In this document: positions 36,906 through 47,410 of the stretch, piece by piece
How positions within the stretch are numbered: the stretch's first letter is position 1
Layout: each line of letters starts with the position of its first letter
Assembly: GCA_021018815.1 (NCBI GenBank)
Contig: JAITYX010000047.1
Location: forward strand, 2,480,001-2,544,000
Reading direction: 5' to 3'
Length of the DNA: 64,000 bases
Source: Talinum fruticosum
Taxonomy: Eukaryota > Streptophyta > Magnoliopsida > Caryophyllales > Talinaceae
Position numbers and translations under genes: made by a program
Notes under the pieces: generated by a model
What the model was told of the DNA's origin: nothing
Database searches by the model: none
Seen by the model: the letters and a program-made list of their open reading frames with translations, nothing else

Positions 36906-37620
36906 GGCGCAACCGATCTATTTTTATTCACTAACAAAAATTTGACTCTGTTTTAATCCGATCCGTTATCCGTCCTTGGTTCAAGTACAATTAAAACAGC
37001 TTTTAAATCAACGAGAATTAGATATTTATAATATACTAAAATTATTATTTTTAATTATAACATCAAAGTTTTACATCATTATAGTAATATTATTCTTATA
37101 AAATAAAAGGATATTATTTACAATGTCACTAAATATATTCACTTTACCAAAAATACAATGATATAACTTGTGTAATTTTAGTATTTTTAATATATCATGC
37201 CATTTGAATCCAAACATATTTTATTAAAATTAACGAAGTATAATTTTTGTATATAATATTTTTTATGAGAAAAAAGTTGAAAAATGAAATAGTATTAGTG
37301 TTTGTTTGTAAATGATTGCGATAACTATGTAATGTCTCTTCAAATAATGCGATATGATAAATAATCATTACTAAAAGAGTGATAAAGCGAAGAAAAGTTA
37401 TATAATGGACGTAAAATATTCAATCAAAAAATCACAAAGGTAAAATTATTATTTTTATTATCTTGATCAAAAGGATTGAACAAATTCAAGCCAAATTTAA
37501 TCTGTTAATTTAAATATTTTTCGAACTTTTTTCATATAGTTTGAAAATAGTGTCGAAAACCTTAAAATGTCGGACGAATTTATATCAAACTTTTGGGTCG
37601 GATCAATTTTTACTAGTTTT

Positions 37621-40154
37621 AATATGAACCTCTCTGTTTTTCAATTGTACACCGCTCTTTTTTGGGGGAGAAGGGTGGGGAGTCGTCCACCCCTGACCAA
37701 AAAAAAAAAAAAAATCTTTAAATGGGCTTTATCTGGACCGCTAATGTTGAGCAAATCCCATTAAAATAAGAAAAAGTAGAATAATAAATAATAGTGAAGA
37801 CGCAAATGTATGTCGATCTGAGAGATGAGATGGTCCACTCTGATTGAACGTGTAAAGAAACCGCGGGTGGCTGCCTCTGGTTTTCGCTTTCAAATCGGTG
37901 CACTGCACTGAAATGAAATATTCTACTAATTTTAATCTCGAAATTTTTTACTGAAATAATTCTTACCTTAAATACTCCCAATTTAAAATAAATATAATTT
38001 TATTATATAAAAAAATTAATCATACAATTTTTTATAAGATCACTTCATACAAAAATGGATGGAATATTTTAGATGAGAGAACTTGGGTGCATTTGCTGAC
38101 TCAAAACTCATTTATTCCCCTCTCTTTTTGGATTTTGCAGCTAAATTGTCTACTTTATTTTTAATTTTTATTCTATAATAATTCTATAATTATTAAAGGG
38201 TGAAGTTTGATTTTATTGGTTGGTCTCGTATAAGAAAATACTGTGTATGTTTAACTTAAATTAGGGCGGGTTGTTACTAATTAGAATATTTGTGGGATGT
38301 TTTTTATTGTAATCTAATTATGATTATCGGATATTGTTTGTTTTGATTATATTAAATTAAATATTGTATCCTTCTCTTTTTATTTTTTAAAGTGTAAAAA
38401 TGATTAAAAAAAAAAAGGTAATGTAACTAACTATAAGTAAAAAGTGATGCATGCTTTGGGATATGACAATTTGACAGTTCTTATACTGTAATTTCGATGC
38501 ACGTGTATATCAAAGATAGTAATTAGGAACAAAACATATTAGAAAAGAGTTGAGATGATTTATAGAATGAGTGGACGATTCTTTAAATCTTGTTATATAT
38601 TTGTGAAGCACATCTAATATATCGTACATCCATAAGCAATATCTAAACCCTTTCATTTTCAAACGAAGACTAATTTGAGAAAACCTCCCCACGATAATTT
38701 TCCAAGAAACAGTTTTGTAAAGAAAATAAAAATATTGAGATATTAACGAGACAAGACATGATGAGGGCACATAGTATGTTTTCGGGTTGCTGAAAAATCT
38801 GACGGTGTTAATTTGGGTACCACATCATATTCAGCCGCACCAGCACTTTGCCTTAAACAGTCGCTCCCCACCATTTGTAGCGATGAGCCATCTACTCTTC
38901 CAACCTTTGTCATCATCCCCTCTCTCTCTCTCATGATCGCATTTGTCATCAACAATATCTTGCAATTTTCAAAAGTTCCATCACATCACTTGTATCTTAT
39001 GAATGCACCTCCTTTTCCCTTTTTCTTTTAAGTTTCTTTGCTCCACCAAATTAAATATAGACTATTTAATAACATTATAGTTTAACGTTTCAGTAGAAAG
39101 GAATAATTTTATGCTATTAGTTAATTTAACCGATAATATATTTAAAGATTATTATTAGTAACTTATATTTAGATCTTTTTATATATGTCTTTACGCCTTT
39201 ACATTAAAAATAAAAAATATTAAAGACCGTTAGAAGTATAAGCAAACTTTTTCTTCAATTTTATCTCTATTTTTACTTTTTTCTACTAATTTGTCATACG
39301 ACAGATGAAATTTTTACTTGAGTTGCCCTATCAATAAGGGGGAAAATTATGAACTAGAATTTGCCCTTTTTTTTTTATGCTAATTCAAGAAAAAAATATT
39401 TTAAATATAAGTGGTAACTAATTATTTCTAAGTTCTTTGCCTAAAAATTTACAATACAAAAGTAAAAGCTAACATAGATTACATAAAAATTCGACATAAA
39501 AATACAATTTTACAAAATAAAAATCATGTAAGTATCTATCTCTCTTTACTTAAAGAAAACAATATCCTATAATAAAAATAATAAATAAATAATAAAGATA
39601 TTAAAAATAAAGTGAAGCATATGCTCAAGTTTGAAAATTGTCCCTTCAATTGATATGGCTAATAACTCGATAGTACAAACCTTTAAATAAAAATAAATCA
39701 TGATTTAATTTGGATTCGTGCATCACATAACTATAAATAGTACGTGCTTTGAGGAAAGTTATAAATTTACTAATATTATAAAGGATACAATAATAATAAA
39801 AATATTTAGTTACTTGTGTACGATCGACATAGTGGATACAAATTACAGAAAGATATATAATAATTTATTTTAATTTTTTAAATTTATCGTCTATTTTTAT
39901 GGGCCTCTTTAAAAAAAATTAAATTTTTTTCTCAATATGTGTCATGTCATTGGATCTATAATTTGAGATTTTTTGATAAAAAAATTATTTCATATTTATA
40001 ATAAAATTATTTTCCTAGTAGATCTAGGGTAAAACATAGTTAGGGTTGGTTTTCCTTTTTTATTTTTGGAGTGGAATACATAGATTATATTGTAAAGTTT
40101 TAAGGATTACAATCAAAGTCTTATATTTTCACATTTATATACACATACACACCA
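37621..40154. other. AT-rich spacer
   Basis: No gene is supported. 39560-39730 is related to 45690-45880 on the other side of the nested transposon stack. Confidence 0.45.
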
Positions 40155-40463
40155 TATAATACCTTAAAAATGTGGTTTAAAAGGATTGAAATGACTACTT
40201 ATATTACCACGAGTGTACCTCCTTTCCAATTAATCCAATCTTGAGAACTCCAAATGTAATAGTACTTGGCTTTGAGTAGTCTTAGGATTAGGGATGGCAA
40301 TGAATCTGGGTTTGGGTCGGGTGATCTCCTAGGAAATTTTCTAAGGCGAGTGTGAGAAGAACGAAGCACGCCGAGAAGACCTGTAGTGATTTGTAGGGAT
40401 AGTCAATGATCTTTAAAGTCATTGACGATGAATGTTTACGACTAGAGGGACTAGAATGTTACA
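40155..40463 (+). repeat. Cassandra-like 5' LTR with a 29-30 bp insertion
   Basis: Compared with the 280-bp 3' LTR, extra sequence of about 29 bp (AGGGATGGCAATGAATCTGG region, 40289-40320) sits inside the 5S-like C-box between TTAGGAT and GGTGA, which would break the internal promoter. Confidence 0.7.
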
Positions 40464-40668
40464 GTGGTATTAGAGCTCATCCGCGATCACGAGATGCATG
40501 AGAGGGACAAGAATGTGACAAAGATTCTAGATGAGACTGCAAGTCAAGCGAACGTAATTTGGTCGATCTATGAAGTGGAAAGAGGATGTTCTAGTCTTTT
40601 TAAGGGCTTGTTCGACTTTACATATAAAAAAAACATCTATTTATATTTTATATTCGTTTATGTTCTAG

Positions 40669-40670
<2 letters not shown>

Positions 40671-40734
<64 letters not shown>
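40671..40734. repeat. (TTA)n microsatellite
   Basis: About 21 uninterrupted TTA units in the left arm of the Tourist-like MITE. Confidence 0.95.
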
Positions 40735-40754
40735 GTGATTGTTATTATTTTTAT

Positions 40755-43700
40755 TGTAATACCTGTAATTTTATTTGAGGTGGTTATATGAGTTAAATTA
40801 ATATATTAGTTTCAATTAAATAAATTAGGTCGAATAACTAAAAGATATACGAGGATATATATATTTGTAACTTTATTTGAGCGAATTCTTGTTAGTTCGT
40901 GTCACTATAATTAGTGAAATATATTAATTCATTCCTCTTAAATCTTCCTCCCAGACCAACTAAATTAAAACCCTAGATAACTTATGTTAGCTATTTTCAT
41001 TTTTACATAAGATAACCCTAACTAAAAATATAAAATAAAAGAAAAAGGGAAATATATTAACGTGGTAGGTGAAATGAGAGATTAGTATAATTGGGGTTCG
41101 TTGGCATTATGTGGAAAAGCCATAGCAAAAAGGGAAAAGAAGAGATTAAGTGAAAAGAAAGGAGACAGGCTCGGGTAAAAGAAACAAAAGAGAGCTAAAC
41201 AAAAGAAAGAAGAAGGAAAGAACAAGGAGCGAGAATCGGGAGCAAGGGAATGAAAGAAAGGGAGAGAAAAGGGCGAACGAGAGGAGAGAGGGGGAGAGAG
41301 AGAGAGGTCGGAAATCGGCAACCGGCGGCCGGTGAACAAACAAAAGGACTAGGTCGGAGAATACGAGAGCAAGCGAAGCGAGAGGGAAAGCGAGAATCGG
41401 AGACAGGGCGAGAGGTTGAGAGTAGGGGTGAGCGGTTCCGGTACTCAGTCCCAAAACTAGGAACCCGACCATTACCCTATTTGACCGGTTCTCGAATTTT
41501 AGGAACCCGACCCTTACCCTTACCCTATTTGACCTAGGTTCTTAAATTTTAGGAACTTGACCCTATACCTCGAGTTCCGGTTCCGGTTTCAGGTACCTGT
41601 TCACACCATTATTCTTATGAAAAAAACTTTAAAATATTAAAAACTTACAAACATCAACTCACGTTAATCATTTAATTAGCAAAAGTTCAACAAGCAAACA
41701 ATTAAATACCACAATTTTTACAAAATCAAAGTTGGGAGTAAAAACAACGTTTTTAAAGGGGATGTGATCAAAATCTTACAAAGTTTATTCAAAAACTAAT
41801 ACAACCAAATGTCTCAAGTTCATTAACTAAATTTAAATAAAAATAATGTAACTTTAAACTTCCATTGCATCTTCAACATCAATAACTTATCCATCACCGT
41901 CGGTAAGATATATGAAATATAAAATAAAATACCCTTTAAACGGTTTCAGGTTCCGGTTCCATGATTTCATTTTAGGAACCTTACCCTTACCCGTTTGACC
42001 GGTTCCTAAATTTTAGGAACTTTATCCTTACTGTTTGACGGGTTCCGGTTCGAAACCTTACCCGTTTGACGAGTTCCGATCTGGTTCCGGGGTACCCATC
42101 AGTCATGCTCACCCCTAGTTGAGTGATAGAGAGGCCGCGAGAAAAAGGAACCACCAGCAAAGGACCGGACCAGAACGAGAATAGAGAGAGGGAAAGGCAC
42201 GGAGCGAGAGAGAGCGGGAGACCTAGGACGAAAATCCGAGACAGAGAGGGTGAGAAACGGGGACCGGAACGAGAGAACGAGAGCGAGAGGACTTGAAAAC
42301 CAAAAGGAGGAACGCAAGGGACCCCGAAACCGACTTCATTCAATCGAATACTCAAACCCTAAACTTTGAGGTGGGTGGTCTTATACTCTAAAGTTAATAG
42401 TAATTTCGAAATCCAATTGAATTTTTGTTGTGAGTATAGAATGTTTGTGCTATAGAATGAATTTAGGAAGTATCTAGGGCTGAATTAGGACATGAAAGAA
42501 TCCTATTGAATTTGTTAAGGTGGATTTAGGAATCTAGAAATTCGATGGAATTAGTTGCTAAGCTTTTATGGCTTATATGGAGATTTCGAGTTAGAAATTG
42601 AGGATGAAGGAATTGTAGTTTAGGCACGAATTAGAAACTAATGTTTCAGATTGAACCCTTAGGGATTTCTTGAATTTGCAGCTTTGAGAGGTAATTGTTA
42701 ATATTGGGAAATAATGACTTGGAGCATAAAGGGGGAATATGGGTTCATATTGATTAATGGACAATTGAGGCATAGAAGAAGTGATAAGCGGGTGAATATT
42801 AGGTAATTGAGTTTAAAACATATCTAAATCCTTGAGGTTGAACTAAACTTGAAGATGAGCGGAGCTAAGGAAACTTAAATGGTGAAGTGAAATTGAGAGT
42901 AATATGGCGGAGTATGGGCAAGAAAGAGTTGGACAATAATACGAGGACGTAATATGAGAATTTGAAGCAAAGATGGAAATTTGGGAGGAATTGGGACTTT
43001 TAGGTTCGAGTGGTAATTACTTGTGGTTATTGTGGCTCGGAGGAGTTTTAGTTACTCAATTTGTTGTGCTTGAAAATGAATTAAGTTAAGGAAAATGACC
43101 GTTAGAGTATAGAAAAGGAGCGTAAACTTGGAGTATCAAGAGAGTATATATCTATACTGATTAAATGCGACTTTGAACACGGAATGAGACAAGAATTACG
43201 TATATAGGAGTAAGAGATTCTTCCTTGAGTAGAATACAAATGAATATGAGTAGATGTTAAGTACTTGGGTGAATCCTCGAGTTAATGTGCTTGTTTGGAA
43301 TGTTAGATCTTAATAAGTAGATGCTTGGTGTGTGAAGTAACTTGATCCTAAATAACGCTCAAAAGTTAGTTTTGAAAAGAGTTCAAATGTTTACACAAAG
43401 CAATACTTGAGTATGATTCTTGATAACTGCTTTTCAAACTTGAACTATGTTATAAAGAAGTGAAGCCGATTGAGAAAGTGAATTTTGAGGGGTGGCACGT
43501 GATGCCATACCTTCTATGGTGTAAACCGATTTGACATTGTGGTTTAAAACCAAGTTTGATGAGTGATTGGGATCATGTTGGTTTTGAATGAATTTTGGGT
43601 TAAGGATTGTTTAGACCGAGAGGAAGGTGGTGGTCGTCCATATCGAGCCACGGGGTCCTTGTGTATTAGGATGCCCATTAGCCCGAGAGGTTGATTCTTT

Positions 43701-44636
43701 CTTGACGAGGAAAGCGGAGCCTTTCAAGAGTTTGACTAGTGATAGGTCTCGGGAGCCTAAGTCAAGGGGCCGCGCCCAAAGAAAACTGTTTGGTGCTAGT
43801 TCAAGTCTAAAGCTCTAAAAGATATTCAATTTCTAACCGAAAGTATTTGAAAGAAAGTGTAATTGGTTGCACCACCTTGTTTAAAGCTGATTCAATTCCA
43901 AAAGAGTTGCTAATGATTGCAAAGCCGAGTCTTTAAATGATTGAAGTGTTATGATCTTTATGTTGCAAAGGATTTCAAGAGATTTCATTATAAAGTATCT
44001 AGATTTGTATTACGTTATTCTACTTTTATCGATTTCATCATTATCATTACTATGTGTAAAGAATTTCCATTTTAAGAGTGTAAGATTCTCCATTGAGAGG
44101 ATTGGTATTCACCCCCACATATCCCCCTCCCCGGTTGCAGTTCCGGTACTCTCTCGGTGGTGTGTCTCGTACTTAGCATATTTTGGACTCCCGCATACTG
44201 TTTGCGGTTTGCGGTTTGTTGAGTGACTCAAGTTGCGGACGTGCATTCCATGTATTTCTAAGTGTTATAGTTTGTAACTAAATTCATATAGTTTGTATTA
44301 GTCGTATCCTGAACCATTTACATTGTTTTAAGTCTTAATGCATATTGGTTGGACTCCGGCGTGTGCCCATTGAGTTGTATACTCCGAGCCCGTAGGTCGT
44401 TGAGTTATTATGATTTTTATGCAGGGTTTTAAGGCTTTAAGTCTAAGGAATAAGCCATATTACAAACGGAATTCTACCAAAATTTTTAGAAAAATTCTCA
44501 AACCAAAATGAAAAATCACCTCTATTACCATTAGGTTGGAATTAGAAAGCCAAACCGACACCTAAATGTGCCTTGGGAGTTCCTTTTGAGGAACTCGATG
44601 ATATAATGCTTCTACGGTGAATTTTGGGGTGTTATA
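40755..44636 (+). mobile_element. 3.9-kb solo LTR (probably Ty3/gypsy)
   Basis: Starts TGTAATACC and ends GGGGTGTTATA (last CA mutated to TA). Perfect 5-bp duplication TTTAT at 40750-40754 and 44637-44641. No primer site, polypurine tract or coding domain lies beside or within it, so it is a solo LTR. The superfamily is inferred from length and style only. It contains the hAT element 41423-42117. Confidence 0.8.
41423..42117. mobile_element. 695-bp non-autonomous hAT element inside the solo LTR
   Basis: Ends TAGGGGTGAGCGG and ...CATGCTCACCCCTA are inverted repeats matching the 36125-36905 element. Flanks are GTTGAGAG (41415-41422) and GTTGAGTG (42118-42125), a 7/8 match. Both subterminal regions carry GGTTCCGG and TTTTAGGAAC repeats. 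Confidence 0.88.
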
Positions 44637-45575
44637 TTTATGAAACGGGACACTAAAATGATCAAATGTGAAGTGTTAAAATTGTGAATATTATAAACGT
44701 ACACAAAACTTACTAAGATAATATTAAAAGTTACAACCGTATGTACAAGTTACTAAGGAACATCCCCAATTACATCACTAATCATATACGTTATTTCATC
44801 TCTAACAACATTCATTGTTTGTTTGTTACGAAGATCGTGTAATGCTTCTATTGATGGTCCTTCATACACGATATTAGGCCTAGAGAAAATTGGTATCCCG
44901 TTTTTATGCTTCCGGATGAAATTATGTAATTAAGGTTTTTTTAGATTTGTTTGAATAGTATTTTAATTTTATTTTTCTTTCTCAAATTATAAAATATTAT
45001 TTTTTATATTTGAGAAAAATGATAATAAAAATTTTTGGTATTTGAGAAACATTATAATAAAAATTATTTTTCTTATAAAAATAAAATAAAATATTTTAAA
45101 ATATTGTAAATAATAGTTTTTGAAATATTCATTATTTATTAAATATTTGATAATATGAAATAATCTATTTAACAACTTATTTTTATTCATTTATGTTTGT
45201 TTTTGTATTGTTTATGTTTGTTTTTGTTTTTATTTCTATTTATGCGTGTGTTTTATATGTAAGTTCGAACACGCCCTAAATTGAGGGGAACTTAATGTAA
45301 TACCTCGAAAATGTAGCTTAAGAGGATTGATATGACTACTTATATTGCCAAAAATGTACTTTATTTTCGGGAATGCACTTGTTGAGAACCGCATAGTTAA
45401 ACATGCTTGTCTTAGAGTAATCTTAGGATGAATGACCTATTTAGAAGTTTTCTCGGATAATATGTGAGCAATGACAAAACACGCTGAAATACTTATGATG
45501 ATTTGGGAAGTTAATTGTGGATATTTGAAATCATTCTTGATAATGTATGCGACTCTAAAAAGTTGGTGCGTTACA

Positions 45576-46150
45576 CACATAATACTATTAATTAACTAGA
45601 CTGTATGATAATTGAACATAAAATCAAACAGAATCATCTTTACATAAAAAAAAAAAGAAAAAGTGTTGCAATTATTTTAAATAAAAATTAGCAATATCAT
45701 TGTTCCATAATAATAAAAAATAATTAAAAAGAACGGTTGGTGAAACTTGAAATAAAGTCAAGTATATCTCGTGTCTAAAAATTGTCTTCTCAACTGACAT
45801 GACTAGTAACTCGATAGTATAATCCTTTACATAAAAAAATTAATTCATGATCTAATCTATGTGCCTACATCATGCAATACACAAACTAACATTAGAATAC
45901 TTCTTTCATTAATATTCGAACTTTAAAGTATTTGTAATAAAATCTTTTTTTGTTTTCAGGTGGATTTTTATATTATAAAGGACTTAATAAAAGAATTCAA
46001 TTATTTGTCTAAGCACTAAGCTAGTGGGTTTGGTCGGTCCGTATTATTATTTTATTTTTCGGAAGTAGTAATCAATTAATGATTTTAAAAATGTATCTAA
46101 AATGAAGAAAGATACCTTAAAAAATCAGACACCAAAAAAATAAATAAAAA
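45576..46150. other. AT-rich spacer
   Basis: No gene. It includes a block (about 45690-45880) related to 39560-39730. Confidence 0.45.
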
Positions 46151-46157
46151 AATTGTA

Positions 46158-47410
46158 GTGGGACCCACTATTAGGTCTTATCCATTGCTATTATCTCTCT
46201 GTCCTTTCCACTCCCATTTTTACAGATGGTTGAAGCTAGACAGTGACCCTCTCTCTCCCGTCTCTGGAAGACCCGATTTCTACTCCTCTTTCTCTCTCCT
46301 TCGCTGGCCGACTGCACTTTACTCTGCTATCACTCGAGGTATTCCACCATCTTCTGAGCCCTTCAATTTCTCGATCTCTCCTGTTTATTTCAGCTGTGAG
46401 ATCGATGTTTCTGTGTGGTATTTGTTTTTCGTTGATTTGGATGGAGTTTTGAGATATTGATGTAGCTTTATCGACTGTCTCTTTGTGGATATGTTAAGGT
46501 TGGTGGTATGAAAATTGATTAGTTTGATTGAAGTTTTGATTTGGAAGGTGAACTATTTGAGTGGAAGTTGTGTTGAAAGTGTTTCTGGGTGGAATTGAAA
46601 GTCAAAAAGATGTGGACCGTTGGTCTGGTCGTTTTGTCGATCGTCTGGTTCACGAAAACTGTATCTAGAAGATGTAAAGCTCATAAATTAAGCCAGAGTT
46701 TGACCGTGGTATGTTGCAAATTTCTTACACAAAGGCATAAAGATTTAATCAACTTTTTTAATTAATTTGTTGACTGGGTAGCCCCCTTCTGTCATTTACA
46801 GCAACGTTCAATATCTACTAATTCCTTGACAATTTCTTTCCTAGTTGATGGATGGGTATTTTTTTGTTTGGCCACCCGCCCCCGTTGGGGGGCTGTTAGA
46901 CCCAGCTCGATCTGATCCCGGGATAAGAGTATGGCCCGTTGCAAGTAGTGGAGCACTCTGCCCTGCATCTAAGGGTGTTTACTCCTGGTGTGTTTCCTCC
47001 TCATGAGTGCGCACTTGGGCGTTTAGTCCGTTTCAGAAAAAAAGCCTCATTACAGCCTGCTTACCAGCACGAGGTTGTGTACCTCTTGAGTTTCACCGTT
47101 GGGGTTCAGACATAAGAAGTTTAAGCAAATATATTTTGCATATATGAAGTATGAAAAGCTTGGACCTTAGCATAGTTGCTTACATTGTTGAAAATTTACC
47201 CTTTTCTTTGTCTTTGGCGCTGGTGCGAGCTAACCATGCCCTGTTCAACTTATACTCTTGTTCTTCCACATCCCTTTCATTTCCCTTAAATCATTAATGT
47301 GGTTCTTAAATTTGGAATTTTTTTATTGGAGTGTATATTTTATTATAGAAAGACAAAATATTCATTTTGACTTTTGGAATGAAGAAAAGTACTGCCTTCA
47401 ACCAGAGAAA
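46158..47410 (+). promoter_or_regulatory. Likely CBSX3 promoter, non-coding first exon and leader intron
   Basis: A CT-rich leader (CTCTCTCTCCC, 46248 on) runs to a plausible donor CTCGAG|GTATTC near 46336. A plausible acceptor CAACCAG lies just before AGAAAATG (47406). A GC-richer block at 46860-47060 inside the intron is unexplained. Inferred from sequence style only. Confidence 0.4.

Larger units (their letters stand above)
35590..37620 (+). repeat. Dispersed repeat, copy 2 (interrupted by a hAT-type element)
   Basis: Same family as 6906-8175 and same orientation. It differs by a perfect 61-bp tandem duplication (35650-35771) and by the 781-bp insertion 36125-36905. The inferred left edge starts near ACCTGTCAATAGG, the right edge near GGTCGGATCAATTTTTACTAG. 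Confidence 0.7.
40604..45276. mobile_element. Tourist/Harbinger-like MITE, split by a solo LTR
   Basis: Ends GGGCTTGTTCGACTTTACATATAAAA and the reverse complement of the right end, GGGCGTGTTCGAACTTACATATAAAA, are inverted repeats of about 26 bp with two mismatches or one shift. TAA flanks both sides (40601-40603 and 45277-45279), the 3-bp duplication expected for Harbinger. Without the nested LTR it is about 785 bp. It includes a (TTA)n run at 40671-40734. Confidence 0.8.
40155..45575 (+). mobile_element. Cassandra-type TRIM retrotransposon, interrupted by nested elements
   Basis: 5' LTR 40155-40463 (TATAATACC...ATGTTACA, first TG mutated to TA), then a tRNA-Met primer site TGGTATTAGAGC (40465-40476). 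The internal region 40464-40600 is broken by a MITE. A polypurine tract TTGAGGGGAA (45281-45290) precedes the 3' LTR 45296-45575 (TGTAATACC...GCGTTACA). Both LTRs contain a 5S-rRNA-like segment: GTTAAACATGCTTG...GAGTAATCTTAGGATGAATGACC in the 3' LTR. Without the inserted DNA it is about 750 bp, within the size known for Cassandra. Flanks CACCA and CACAT are only a weak duplication. It has no coding sequence. Confidence 0.8.

Noticed and set aside
36077..36937. 286-codon minus-strand ORF
   Set aside because: It spans the whole 36125-36905 hAT-type element plus both target-site copies and reads through its GGAACCGG repeats and AG-rich tracts; low complexity, no domain, no start or splice logic.
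40464..40778. 104-codon ORF with poly-tyrosine
   Set aside because: Primer site and internal region of the TRIM plus the (TTA)n array read in another frame.
41082..41537. Several 60-108 codon ORFs on both strands, Arg/Glu or Ser/Leu/Phe rich
   Set aside because: Arise from AG-rich low-complexity sequence inside the solo LTR; no family features.
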